From the IMG/VR virus record IMGVR_UViG_3300021963_000062, positions 1 to 64,000 of that record: a stretch of 64,000 nt of DNA; one strand, written 5' to 3'. A program made the translations under genes and the position numbers. Source of the DNA: a virus. Positions 15,210 through 22,388 of the stretch are shown here, piece after piece (position 1 is the stretch's first letter; every line of letters starts with the position of its first letter). The notes beneath the pieces are model-generated. The model ran no database searches. It was not told where the DNA came from and saw only the letters and a program-made list of their open reading frames with translations.

Positions 15210-15407
15210 TTATTTAGAGTTGATTCTAGCCTCTAACTCATTGATACGACTGAATTCTGTATAAGCTTGTTCTGATCTCTCATGGAGAATATCCATAAGG
15301 TCATCATAGATTACATCAATCTCAACATAATCATTAAAATAAGTTTCAAGGGCTTCTCGAAGGTATCTTTTACGATTCCACTCAGGAGAATAAGGTTTAT
15401 AGTCCAT
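15210..15407 (-). CDS. Conserved cyanophage protein, 65 aa
   Basis: MDYKPYSPEWNRKRYLREAL and ETYFNDYVE followed by an acidic helical part. Short proteins with the PEW-x-R-x-x-Y-L-x-x-A-L-E-x-Y-x-x-D-Y-V pattern recur in T4-like cyanophages, with no known function. It is the first gene of its operon, behind a TTGACA-type promoter. Confidence 0.65.
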   Translation of the reverse strand: MDYKPYSPEWNRKRYLREALETYFNDYVEIDVIYDDLMDILHERSEQAYTEFSRINELEARINSK

Positions 15408-15429
15408 GATACAGTAATATTATAATTAT

Positions 15430-15458
15430 AATCTATCAGATTACAGTTGATTTGTCAA
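15430..15458 (-). promoter_or_regulatory. Possible sigma-70-like promoter
   Basis: TTGACA (15453-15458), 17-base spacer, TAGATT (15430-15435) on the minus strand, 23 bases before the ATG at 15407. The -35 is perfect and the -10 is a weak match (4/6). Confidence 0.5.
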
Positions 15459-15685
15459 GACCTTGGTTGATGATCTTTCATACCATCATGATTTCCGTCT
15501 CCCGGAAGTTTACCAAATGCAAGATATTCTACTGCCTGTAGAGATCCTTGCAATCTTGCCAGATCTTCCTGGATCTTTACATATTCAGAATATGCATCAT
15601 ATAACTCATCTGCCCTAGAAGTGAGTTGAACGGTTCGTTTAGTAAACCTTTCGATCAGTTGTTCGTAATTTTCTGTAGGTTTCAT
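15455..15685 (-). CDS. Hypothetical helical protein, 76 aa
   Basis: MKPTENYEQLIERFTKRTVQ, then a predicted coiled-coil helix (DELYDAYSEYVKIQEDLARL) and a Gly/Asp/His-rich tail. The ATG at 15685 is preferred over an upstream alternative because it overlaps the preceding stop (ATGA) and follows GGGAGATGGAAGA. No function recognised. Confidence 0.6.
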   Translation of the reverse strand: MKPTENYEQLIERFTKRTVQLTSRADELYDAYSEYVKIQEDLARLQGSLQAVEYLAFGKLPGDGNHDGMKDHQPRS

Positions 15686-15897
15686 TCTTCCATCTCCCAA
15701 CATTTTTGGAACTTATCTCTTAACTCATTGAGTTTGGTTTGTTGTTGAAATTCTAAGATATATCCATTTATTTCTTTTTCTTCTTCGGTGAGTTTCATAC
15801 GATATTTTTGTTTAATATCAATCAATCGCACCATATCCATATAGTGCTCTGAACTTTTATTAACAAATTCTTCGTAGGTCAATCCCTTTGCCTCCAA
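15682..15897 (-). CDS. Hypothetical helical protein, 71 aa
   Basis: MEAKGLTYEEFVNKSSEHYM, then Lys/Glu-rich helices to WEMEE. It overlaps the preceding gene by 19 bases and the next by four, so the three genes 15455-16202 are a translationally coupled set. No motif is recognised. Confidence 0.6.
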   Translation of the reverse strand: MEAKGLTYEEFVNKSSEHYMDMVRLIDIKQKYRMKLTEEEKEINGYILEFQQQTKLNELRDKFQKCWEMEE

Positions 15898-16202
15898 TCG
15901 GTTTCGTCATCATCTCTCTTAAACCAATCGTGCAAATCTTCTGGTGAATCAAATCCACGAAGACCAAATCTCTCATGACCTAATCCTCCAAGATCTAATT
16001 GATTCATGAAGTCGTCTAGATCACCCTCCTGCATGTCTGGGTTTTCGGCTCTCCTTCTTGCTTGTCTAAGCATAGTACCAGCAGAACGGTTTGCTTTCGC
16101 AAGTTTTTCTGCCCAAATCATGTCTTCTAGACTGACTGATTCTTGAGCCACAATCTTCTCACAGATTGCTTCTAAACGAAGACGATACTGAGTAGAAAGC
16201 AT
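15879..16202 (-). CDS. Hypothetical protein, 107 aa
   Basis: The N-terminal half is helical (LEAICEKIVAQESVSLEDMI), the C-terminal half acidic and Gly-rich (EGDLDDFMNQLDLGGLGHERFG). It resembles small acidic proteins seen next to speD in cyanophages, without known role. It starts 38 bases downstream of speD's stop. Confidence 0.6.
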   Translation of the reverse strand: MLSTQYRLRLEAICEKIVAQESVSLEDMIWAEKLAKANRSAGTMLRQARRRAENPDMQEGDLDDFMNQLDLGGLGHERFGLRGFDSPEDLHDWFKRDDDETDWRQRD

Positions 16203-16240
16203 AGGAAATTCTCCTTATTAGGATTATTTAGAGTAATATA

Positions 16241-16567
16241 TCACCTTTCAATGTAACTTAGTGTATGATTTGTTGCATTAATTTGGTGAATAATGATATC
16301 ACAACCAATCTTTGGATTGCAATCACCGCATGTAAAAATATCTACTGCCGCTTCTCCCTTTTCTGGCCAGGTATGAATACTAATATGACTTTCCGAAAGT
16401 AGTGAGAGTACAGTAACTCCTTGTGGATCGAATTGTTTAAAAATAGTTTGAACTACATTTGCACCACTAGCAATTGCAGCATTTTCTAACAACTCTATTA
16501 AAAATAAAGAGTTGTCCAATCTATCGAAAGGACAACCATAAAGATTTAAAAGATAGTGTTTCCCCAT
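16241..16567 (-). CDS. speD: S-adenosylmethionine decarboxylase proenzyme
   Basis: A 108-residue bacterial-type SpeD. The self-processing site is LSES-HISIHTWPE with Ser60 becoming the pyruvoyl group; the active-site Cys lies in FTCGDCNP (Cys80). It makes decarboxylated SAM for polyamine synthesis. speD is a recurrent auxiliary gene of T4-like cyanophages, perhaps providing spermidine for DNA packaging or for host physiology. It begins one base downstream of the next upstream gene. Confidence 0.93.
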   Translation of the reverse strand: MGKHYLLNLYGCPFDRLDNSLFLIELLENAAIASGANVVQTIFKQFDPQGVTVLSLLSESHISIHTWPEKGEAAVDIFTCGDCNPKIGCDIIIHQINATNHTLSYIER

Positions 16568-16729
16568 TTAAGTAGGATTATCCTCCTGATCCTTGAGTAA
16601 GCGACTAACGATTTGTTCTCTACCGTCTAACATAGCTACGGTATAAATTGAAGATCTCATGTACCTTTTGATCTTTTTGTACTGTTTTCTGATATCCTTA
16701 ATCGCATCAAGGTTCATCTCAATGTTCAT
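16568..16729 (-). CDS. Hypothetical basic protein, 53 aa
   Basis: From ATG 16729: MNIEMNLDAIKDIRKQYKKI and KRYMRSSIYTVAMLDGREQI. It is a short basic helical protein. A GGTGA precedes this ATG, which lies 12 bases after the stop of the upstream gene; a longer frame from 16810 would overlap that gene by 70 bases. No function recognised. Confidence 0.6.
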   Translation of the reverse strand: MNIEMNLDAIKDIRKQYKKIKRYMRSSIYTVAMLDGREQIVSRLLKDQEDNPT

Positions 16730-16740
16730 GTCACCAGAGA

Positions 16741-17001
16741 CTACTTTTTGGTTTTCTTCTCCGGAGCTTGATACCCCCACATCTTTGGGTTCGCTTTTCC
16801 CTCTGTCCATTTCATTCCTCTAAAATCACGATATTTGTCCCAATAGTGATCAAAAATATCACTTTGGAGTCCTTGAACGACATCAAATCGTTCTCCATTG
16901 TCATCCCCATAAGTCACGAGATAAGAATCTCTAGGAAGAGAACTATCTTCAGCTGCAGATGGGTCGCAATTCACATGAATAATATTAATGCCCTTACCCA
17001 T
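16741..17001 (-). CDS. Conserved cyanophage protein, 86 aa
   Basis: From ATG 17001: MGKGINIIHVNCDPSAAEDS, SYLVTYGDDNGERFDVV, DIFDHYWDKY and a C-terminal WTEGKANPKMWGY. The order 'H-V-x-C-D-P-x-A-A-E...Y-L-V-x-Y...D-I-F-D-x-Y...G-x-x-N-P-K' is familiar from other T4-like cyanophage genomes, with no assigned role. It starts one base past the DUF6433 gene's stop. Confidence 0.68.
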   Translation of the reverse strand: MGKGINIIHVNCDPSAAEDSSLPRDSYLVTYGDDNGERFDVVQGLQSDIFDHYWDKYRDFRGMKWTEGKANPKMWGYQAPEKKTKK

Positions 17002-17002
17002 C

Positions 17003-17545
17003 TCAGGAACGATTCCCCCATTGAATATCAGGATACGCCTCGGAAACAAGTTCTTTGGTGATATTATATTTAGTTTGCAATTTTTTGTCCTTTACAAGAC
17101 ACAAAACCTCTGCCTCACCAGGATGGAAGGACTCAAGCATGTTAATGAACATCGTCTCTTTACGAAGTTTGTTCATTGCATCATTACCGCCCTTCACAAA
17201 GTTGTAGAATTTACTCCACTCTTTGCGGATGTTTGAAGATGGGTTCTTATCTGCATCTTCTTTGGCTTGAACAGGAACTTCTCCTTCAGGAAGAACAGAC
17301 TGAACACTAGGATCAAAGTTCCAAATCAAAAGAGCTTTAATAAAGTTCTCGTTATACTGCTGGAGAATACCAATTTTCTTATCTTTCGTCCTTTCTGCAA
17401 CAACTGCTGCAAAAATCTCATGAACATAAGATGTAGGAGTCAACTGAATCTTTTCTGCAGCTTTAGCAGCAGGTTTTGTAGCAGTTGTCTTCTTTGGAGT
17501 AGTAGTCTTCGCTCTACTCGTCGTCTTCTTCGTCGTAGTCGTCAT
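17003..17545 (-). CDS. DUF6433-like T4-type phage protein with Lys/Thr/Ala-rich tail
   Basis: From ATG 17545 the product is 180 residues. The first 35 are a Lys/Thr/Pro/Ala tail like histone H1 (TKKTTSRAKTTTPKK). The folded part, with YVHEIFAAVVAERTKDKKIG, NFVKGGNDAMNKLRKETMFI, MLESFHPGEAEVL and ELVSEAYPDIQWG, fits the family DUF6433 found across T4-like phages. The basic tail hints at nucleic-acid contact. It overlaps the next gene's end by 32 bases. Confidence 0.7.
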   Translation of the reverse strand: MTTTTKKTTSRAKTTTPKKTTATKPAAKAAEKIQLTPTSYVHEIFAAVVAERTKDKKIGILQQYNENFIKALLIWNFDPSVQSVLPEGEVPVQAKEDADKNPSSNIRKEWSKFYNFVKGGNDAMNKLRKETMFINMLESFHPGEAEVLCLVKDKKLQTKYNITKELVSEAYPDIQWGNRS

Positions 17546-17741
17546 AGCTATTTTCAAATCGTACTGCAATTACTTCATCTGGAATTAAGTTTCCATGATC
17601 GTCAAACATTTCTGGATGAGCGAATACTTGTTGCGGAGTGGAGAAAACCACATGTTCTTTCCATAACCAACCAACTATACCACCAACAATCAAGAACATG
17701 AAAGATACCATACAGAATATGGCAACTAAGGGTGCTGTCAT
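17514..17741 (-). CDS. Membrane-anchored acidic protein, 75 aa
   Basis: One N-terminal transmembrane helix (APLVAIFCMVSFMFLIVGGI), then a short soluble part containing EMFDDHGNLIPDEVIAVRFE and an all-acidic C-terminus (DDYDEEDDE). The HGN-x-x-P-D-E-x-I segment is shared by other cyanophage membrane proteins. It overlaps the DUF6433-like gene. Confidence 0.65.
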   Translation of the reverse strand: MTAPLVAIFCMVSFMFLIVGGIVGWLWKEHVVFSTPQQVFAHPEMFDDHGNLIPDEVIAVRFENSYDDYDEEDDE

Positions 17742-17760
17742 GGCCCTACCTCCGAGAGAT

Positions 17761-17937
17761 TTACTTCTTTTTTATATCAAACGAGAAGTTTAAGTAAACA
17801 TGAATCTCTCTTCTAAGGAGAGAAACCATCTTACCAAAACTGAATTGAAACGTTTTTGGTGCTTCAGGTTCTTCCCTCCTATTTCTTAATAATAATTCCA
17901 CACCTCTATTTATGTGTAGCTCATTAGGCTCACTCAT
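17761..17937 (-). CDS. Conserved small cyanophage protein, 58 aa
   Basis: Open frame for MSEPNELHINRGVELLLRNR followed by KTFQFSFGKMVSLLRREIHV. Similar 'NELHINRGVELLLRNR' proteins recur in T4-like cyanophages. It lies two bases after the glutaredoxin stop and 20 bases before the membrane-anchored gene. A beta-strand-rich C-terminus is likely. The function is unknown. Confidence 0.65.
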   Translation of the reverse strand: MSEPNELHINRGVELLLRNRREEPEAPKTFQFSFGKMVSLLRREIHVYLNFSFDIKKK

Positions 17938-17939
17938 AC

Positions 17940-18176
17940 TTAAATTACTGCAAGTTCTTTTAAGTATGAAATAGTATCGTTACATCCACCCAAATGTTTA
18001 TCGTCCATTACAACCTGAGGAAAAGTAGATCCTTTACCAAATTCTGAATAAAATTCTTCTTTGGTAAAATGTTCATCTAAAGTATAGACGACAAAATCTT
18101 TCCCACAAAGTTCAAGAACTTGTTTAATTTTATAGCAATATGGACATTCAGACTTGGAATAAACGGTAAATTTCAT
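17940..18176 (-). CDS. nrdC: Glutaredoxin
   Basis: A 78-residue glutaredoxin with the redox motif CPYC (Cys11, Cys14), the cis-Pro segment TFPQVVMDD and GGCNDTISYL. In phages it donates electrons to ribonucleotide reductase. It is the first gene after a sigma-70-type promoter at 18224-18252. Confidence 0.88.
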   Translation of the reverse strand: MKFTVYSKSECPYCYKIKQVLELCGKDFVVYTLDEHFTKEEFYSEFGKGSTFPQVVMDDKHLGGCNDTISYLKELAVI

Positions 18177-18223
18177 TTCATTTGGTGATGTTTTGTAATA
18201 TTTAGAGATGTGATTTATAATGA

Positions 18224-18252
18224 ATAATACACCAAAACTTTAGTTGTGTCAA
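18224..18252 (-). promoter_or_regulatory. Sigma-70-like promoter for glutaredoxin operon
   Basis: TTGACA (18247-18252), 17-base spacer, TATTAT (18224-18229) on the minus strand. A late-type CTAAATA lies further downstream at 18199-18205, so the operon may have early and late transcription. Confidence 0.65.
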
Positions 18253-18258
18253 TATATA

Positions 18259-18468
18259 CTACTCATTTAAAGGGTTTCCAGTACGCCAAGCTTTTGCGTC
18301 AGGGGCATCACACTTTGCGTCCCAAGATCGTACAAGCAACTCAGTGAACAACTCCATTTTTTCTGGATGAACAGAAGCTGGATTATCATTGATGGCTTCT
18401 TTGAGGGCAACAAGTTCTTTCCACTCTTCGTCCGTAAGGGGTTTGACACTGGATTGCGAGTAGGTCAT
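18259..18468 (-). CDS. Conserved small protein, 69 aa
   Basis: MTYSQSSVKPLTDEEWKELV then a helical, acidic body ending AWRTGNPLNE. The 'L-T-x-E-E-W...I-x-x-x-P-x-x-V-x-P-x-x-M-E-x-F-T-x-L-x-V-R-S-x' order is known from cyanophage hypothetical proteins. No function. It ends seven bases before the glutaredoxin promoter. Confidence 0.62.
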   Translation of the reverse strand: MTYSQSSVKPLTDEEWKELVALKEAINDNPASVHPEKMELFTELLVRSWDAKCDAPDAKAWRTGNPLNE

Positions 18469-18570
18469 TGAATCTCCGTTTGATTGTGTTCAAATTCTAA
18501 CACACAATCTAATACTATCTAGTAGACTTAATTATTTCTTCGGGATTGCGTTACATAAAAGTAACAATTA

Positions 18571-18936
18571 TTACTCTAAAAATTTGTCTAGTGCATCCAG
18601 ATCAGATTTAAGTTCTTTTTCTTTTTTCTGGTCATGGTAATAAGTCCAAAGAGCATTGTGGACATCCATCAAATGATCTACCCAGAACCCCACTGGATAG
18701 ATGCCTAGTGCATCCTGAAGACCACGATGACTAGTTCCCTCATGTTCTGCCTTGCACATGATATGACAGATCGCCTGAACCATATCAAGTTTGTCTTCTT
18801 CAGAAAGCATAAAATACTTTCCTATGGCTCGTTGTTTAGCTTCTTCATTTTTCTTCTGAAGTTCTTTACATGCATCAGAATCCCACCACTTTTGGAGAGC
18901 ATTATTCAGTTGTGCATTTGACTCTTGTTCATTCAT
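18571..18936 (-). CDS. Hypothetical helical protein, 121 aa
   Basis: From ATG 18936 (MNEQESNAQLNNALQKWWDS). It is mostly helical, with a Cys/His-containing centre (AICHIMCKAEHEGTSHRGLQ) and an acidic C-terminus. The start overlaps the HNH gene's end by eight bases. An upstream in-frame start at 18981 would overlap more. No function recognised. Confidence 0.6.
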   Translation of the reverse strand: MNEQESNAQLNNALQKWWDSDACKELQKKNEEAKQRAIGKYFMLSEEDKLDMVQAICHIMCKAEHEGTSHRGLQDALGIYPVGFWVDHLMDVHNALWTYYHDQKKEKELKSDLDALDKFLE

Positions 18937-19405
18937 AGTGATACTGTTTCCACTCCTCAACATTGGTTCTTTCAAGATCAAAAAGCATTTTGTTAACGGG
19001 AGCCCGTGGTTTACGAGCCAATTTCATCCCAGTTTGTTCCAACATCATACTACCTTTTTTAGTATTGCAAGAACTACATGCAACGACTAAGTTTTCCCAA
19101 GTGTCTTCTCCACCTCTACACCTAGGGATGACATGATCAATAGTTAGTTTGGATTTTGCACCACAGTATTGGCAAGTATTATTATCCCGTTTGTAAATCA
19201 TTGAACGAGACGGACTGATGTTCATAATTTTAGATAAAGGAAGTTTCACATAGTTTAGTAGTCTTATTACTCTACTTGAGAGTACTTGTGCTTTCTCTTT
19301 TAACAAGAGGACTAAAGCTCTCTTCCAGTTCGTGAAATTGATTGGTTCATAACTAGAATTTAAAACCAATATTGTCTGATAGGGTGTTATTGGTAACTCA
19401 TGCAT
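18929..19405 (-). CDS. HNH endonuclease-family protein
   Basis: A 158-residue protein with a full HNH site: CQYCG (Cys78, Cys81), IDHVIPRCRGG (Asp90, His91), NLV (Asn105) and CSSCN (Cys110, Cys113). The N-terminal VLVLNSSYEPINFTNWKRAL segment is shared with chromosomal cyanobacterial HNH proteins, which suggests a host-derived nuclease and not a free-standing homing endonuclease. Its role, such as host DNA breakdown or packaging, is not determinable here. Confidence 0.85.
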   Translation of the reverse strand: MHELPITPYQTILVLNSSYEPINFTNWKRALVLLLKEKAQVLSSRVIRLLNYVKLPLSKIMNISPSRSMIYKRDNNTCQYCGAKSKLTIDHVIPRCRGGEDTWENLVVACSSCNTKKGSMMLEQTGMKLARKPRAPVNKMLFDLERTNVEEWKQYHYE

Positions 19406-19434
19406 GACCGTTCTTATGAGCTATCACTATCTAG

Positions 19435-19668
19435 TCAAGATCCAAATGGGCCCCAACGACCCCTTTTAGAGTCATCATCACCATTCATCCTTTCCTCCAA
19501 CTTATCAATCAGTTTATCTGCAGAGATGAGGTTATCAATCTCCATAATCATATCTGCGATATGTTTTCCAATGAAAGGTTTTTCTTGACGTGCAGCATAT
19601 GCTAGAGCATTACGCAATGCAGCTTCTGCTTCTCTCAAACTGGTTTCAACTGATTCGGATAATGCCAT
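19435..19668 (-). CDS. Conserved small protein, 77 aa
   Basis: MALSESVETSLREAEAALRN followed by AARQEKPFIGKHIADMIMEI, a helical protein with a Gly-Arg-Trp-Gly C-terminus. Short 'E-x-S-L-R-E-A-x-x-A-L-R-N-A-L' proteins occur in T4-like cyanophages. It starts on the stop codon of the next upstream gene. No known role. Confidence 0.62.
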   Translation of the reverse strand: MALSESVETSLREAEAALRNALAYAARQEKPFIGKHIADMIMEIDNLISADKLIDKLEERMNGDDDSKRGRWGPFGS

Positions 19669-19862
19669 TAGTATTTTACCGGAGGACTATTTTCACATTT
19701 TTCATAGAAAATCCCATTCTTGTAACAGGACATTCCAGGTTGATAATATTTTACCACAGATGGTGGATCTTGTCTAAAATTACAGAGTTCACCTTGTTTT
19801 GTCATGAAGTTATCAAAACAAAGACCAGCAACAAAGGGAGCAAGAAGTTGAATTGTATACAT
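19668..19862 (-). CDS. Small protein with signal-like N-terminus, 64 aa
   Basis: From ATG 19862: MYTIQLLAPFVAGLCFDNFM then a Cys-containing soluble part (ELCNFRQDP, GMSCYKNGIFYEKCEN). The four or five Cys and hydrophobic start suggest an exported, disulphide-bearing protein. The ATG overlaps the upstream TGA (TGATG). No family recognised. Confidence 0.55.
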   Translation of the reverse strand: MYTIQLLAPFVAGLCFDNFMTKQGELCNFRQDPPSVVKYYQPGMSCYKNGIFYEKCENSPPVKY

Positions 19863-20776
19863 CAGCACTCATCCATTCGGAGAGGTCGTGCTACTTTACG
19901 CAACAGATAAGAACCATCACCTTGATCCACCCATTCAACCTCATCACCTTCTTTCAGGTCTGTTGCTTCTAGAAGATCATCAGGGAATGTTACACAGTAA
20001 ATATTTTCGTCAGTGTCTTCATCTTTGACTTCTTCTACAGGGAGAATCCACTTCTTAGAAGGTTCGGAAGTACTATAACCATCGGCTTTAACAATGGTTT
20101 TTTCTAGAGATCCTACTTTACGTTTAGTTACGGTTTTGCCACCATCTGGAGATTCATAGATCCAACCATCTTCATACTTCAGACGAGTAGAGTCATTGCG
20201 GGACATCATATCAAGTTTTGCACGTTGATTATAATACTCGGCCTCACGCAGATTATATTCACGACATTTATCCTTCTCTTGGTCTGATGCTGCTTTATCG
20301 CACATCGCATTCAGTTCTTCTTCGGTATATTGTTTGTGTTCTTCTGGATAATAATTCTCTTCCCAAAAGTCATTCCAAGACTTCTGACATTCAGGAGATT
20401 TATCATCTTTATCACAACTCAGAGGTTTTTGGGCATTCGCAATCAGATACTCCAAATCACTATGTCCCCAAGGACGCATACCATCATCCTTTCCTTCATA
20501 GTATTCTCTTTCTGCAACTGCTGTTTCAAAGAGTTCTTTTTCTACTGATTTTTGAGCAACTACCGTTTCTTTCCAAGCTTTCTTGAACTTTACATCAAAC
20601 TCTTCAAGGTAGTAACCAAGAAACTCATAAGCAGCATTAGCCATGGCTTCTGCTCTATCATAATCGCTATTTTGAATTGACTCTGATACAACATCAATCA
20701 TTTCACGAGCAGAACAAATCTTAGATGTTACCATCTCAAGATCATTCATCACTTCCCAAACTTTGTTGTAACTCAT
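19862..20776 (-). CDS. Acidic helical protein fused to a C-terminal AbrB/MazE-like domain
   Basis: A 304-residue protein from ATG 20776, preceded by GAGGAAG. Residues 1-195 are highly charged helices with no known motif. The last about 45 residues (IYCVTFPDDLLEATDLKEGD, EVEWVDQGDGSYLLRKV) match the swapped-hairpin AbrB/MazE-type DNA-binding domain, which in cyanophages also exists as a small stand-alone protein. Fusion suggests dimerisation or DNA contact of the N-terminal part. The start overlaps the upstream gene by 35 bases. Confidence 0.65.
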   Translation of the reverse strand: MSYNKVWEVMNDLEMVTSKICSAREMIDVVSESIQNSDYDRAEAMANAAYEFLGYYLEEFDVKFKKAWKETVVAQKSVEKELFETAVAEREYYEGKDDGMRPWGHSDLEYLIANAQKPLSCDKDDKSPECQKSWNDFWEENYYPEEHKQYTEEELNAMCDKAASDQEKDKCREYNLREAEYYNQRAKLDMMSRNDSTRLKYEDGWIYESPDGGKTVTKRKVGSLEKTIVKADGYSTSEPSKKWILPVEEVKDEDTDENIYCVTFPDDLLEATDLKEGDEVEWVDQGDGSYLLRKVARPLRMDEC

Positions 20777-20957
20777 CTGCAACTTCCTCTAAGTTAAGTT
20801 TCAATTCAACTGTTTCCTCTATGATAGTCTTAATCTGTTCATCTGTCAACTTATTCAACCATTGCCATCTTTCATCATTAGGATCCCATTCAAATGCAAA
20901 TGATCCATCAGAATTTTCAATAATGTTTAAACCAGATTCGTGAAATTGTTTTTCCAT
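20742..20957 (-). CDS. Conserved small acidic protein, 71 aa
   Basis: MEKQFHESGLNIIENSDGSF followed by FEWDPNDERWQWLNKLTDEQ and an acidic helix. Short proteins with 'N-x-D-G-S-x-x-x-x-W-D-x-N-D' appear in many cyanophages and have no assigned function. It lies five bases after the DegT-like gene's start region boundary (that gene begins upstream at 21543 and ends at 20962). Confidence 0.6.
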   Translation of the reverse strand: MEKQFHESGLNIIENSDGSFAFEWDPNDERWQWLNKLTDEQIKTIIEETVELKLNLEEVADELQQSLGSDE

Positions 20958-20961
20958 TTAA

Positions 20962-21543
20962 TTACTTTTTAAAAACTGACATTGAAGGTAAATATGGGTA
21001 ATCCCTGTGGCTCCATTTTTTACCGGGAATTTTTTTCCGCTCATTTAGTAATTCTATTCCAATTTTCGCCACTTCGGGAGTCATATAATAATGATAACCC
21101 ATAGTAGTTATATCTTGTTCAGCCCATGGACGATTAAAGTCTCTACCATCATAGGACATTTTCTTTAACGCATCATAGTCATCTTTATTTTGTAAGAGAA
21201 TCATACCACCTTTACCAAGATTTAAATGTTTACGAAATTGAAAACTTAAACACATAAATGTTCCAGGAATATATGCATTTTCTTCCCAAAGAACAGCAGC
21301 ATCAATAATATTAGTATTACCCAAATGATAATAGTCCGACCATTCTTCTTCTTTCCAACTCCAATTTAATCCAAGTTTAATGCACGTCATGGGGACGGAA
21401 ACATAAGTCCTGGTTGGAATTATAATATTGTCATATCCAGTATATCTTAAACAGAGTTCTAGTGCATGTGTACAACAATCTGTAGAAACTGCATAAGGAG
21501 CTCCGAAAAACTCTGCAATTTGTGATTCGAATTCTTCTATCAT
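20962..21543 (-). CDS. Truncated DegT/DnrJ/EryC1/StrS-type protein (large domain only)
   Basis: 193 residues, about half the usual 370. It keeps the N-terminal PLP-fold features: FFGAPYAVSTDCCTHALELC, IIIPTRTYVSVPMTCI, IIDAAVLWEE (PLP-binding Asp) and SFQFRKHLNLGKGG with the Schiff-base Lys. The C-terminal small domain is missing and there is no continuation in another frame. Family members usually transfer amino groups to keto-sugars; the short form may be a two-subunit partner or a scaffold. It overlaps the GT25-type array by four bases. Confidence 0.75.
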   Translation of the reverse strand: MIEEFESQIAEFFGAPYAVSTDCCTHALELCLRYTGYDNIIIPTRTYVSVPMTCIKLGLNWSWKEEEWSDYYHLGNTNIIDAAVLWEENAYIPGTFMCLSFQFRKHLNLGKGGMILLQNKDDYDALKKMSYDGRDFNRPWAEQDITTMGYHYYMTPEVAKIGIELLNERKKIPGKKWSHRDYPYLPSMSVFKK

Positions 21544-22388
21544 AATACAAAATTTCTATTAATATTATTTGAACCTATTTTATTTGATAATTGATTTAGA
21601 TTTAAATAAAAATCGGCACTAGAGTGGTAAAGATGAAATTGTTCTAAACCAGCATAATCTTTACACTTTTTCCACCATAAAGAATAAAGTTTTTTATTAT
21701 TTTTGAGATCTTCTTTAGTAAAATATTTGTCTTTTGTAAGTTCTGGATGTCTTGGAAACATTGGTATAGCATAACTTTTCCCACATTGATTCATAAAATA
21801 ATGTAAGGGTATTAAACCATTTTCATTTTTCCAAAATCTATTGGATATTTTTTGAAAAAAATTATACTTCTCCGAGACGTAATGAAATTTTACTAGTTTT
21901 TCTGCATATTTTCTATTTAAGAGTGTCATTCCAGTTCCATGCGAATCTCTCATTGGATGCAAAAAACATGGTAAAATATTCAATTTATCTTCAAATCCAA
22001 GCAGGATAGAATCGAAATCATGAGGAATATTTTTCATAAAATAATCCCAGTTCCATTCATCATAGAAATATTCAACGTAACTATAATCAATATGATCAGG
22101 CATAATGATCATATATTTTTCCGTTGTATTTTCTAACCATCTCTTAATTGTATCAATATACAAAATTGATTGGCTAATCTCTGATTGAAGTTCAAAAGTT
22201 ACTTTATGATCATTATACACCAAATGACGCCATCTTGCAAAATCTTCAGACCTGAATTGTAAATTTGATACTCTTGTAAAATTTGATATTCCAATATTAA
22301 TTAAATTTTGTTCAGTGTATTCTCTTAAATCCGTTCTCTCTTCTAAATTTATATAATAAATGTGAGGTATATTTTCAAATCTATCCAT
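21540..22388 (-). CDS. GT25-like glycosyltransferase paralogue, array member 1 (altered metal site)
   Basis: 282 residues, with the family start IPHIYYINLEERTDLREYTE. At the position where the other five members have M-E-D-D or A-E-D-D this one reads IIMPDHIDYS (Pro97-Asp98-His99), so the metal/donor-binding acidic motif is lost. The rest of the fold signatures (FDSILLGFEDKL, CFLHPMRD, GMTLLNRKYAEKLV, CGKSYAIPMF) are kept. It may be inactive or have changed metal use. It is the last gene of the array and overlaps its neighbour by eight bases. Confidence 0.75.
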   Translation of the reverse strand: MDRFENIPHIYYINLEERTDLREYTEQNLINIGISNFTRVSNLQFRSEDFARWRHLVYNDHKVTFELQSEISQSILYIDTIKRWLENTTEKYMIIMPDHIDYSYVEYFYDEWNWDYFMKNIPHDFDSILLGFEDKLNILPCFLHPMRDSHGTGMTLLNRKYAEKLVKFHYVSEKYNFFQKISNRFWKNENGLIPLHYFMNQCGKSYAIPMFPRHPELTKDKYFTKEDLKNNKKLYSLWWKKCKDYAGLEQFHLYHSSADFYLNLNQLSNKIGSNNINRNFVL

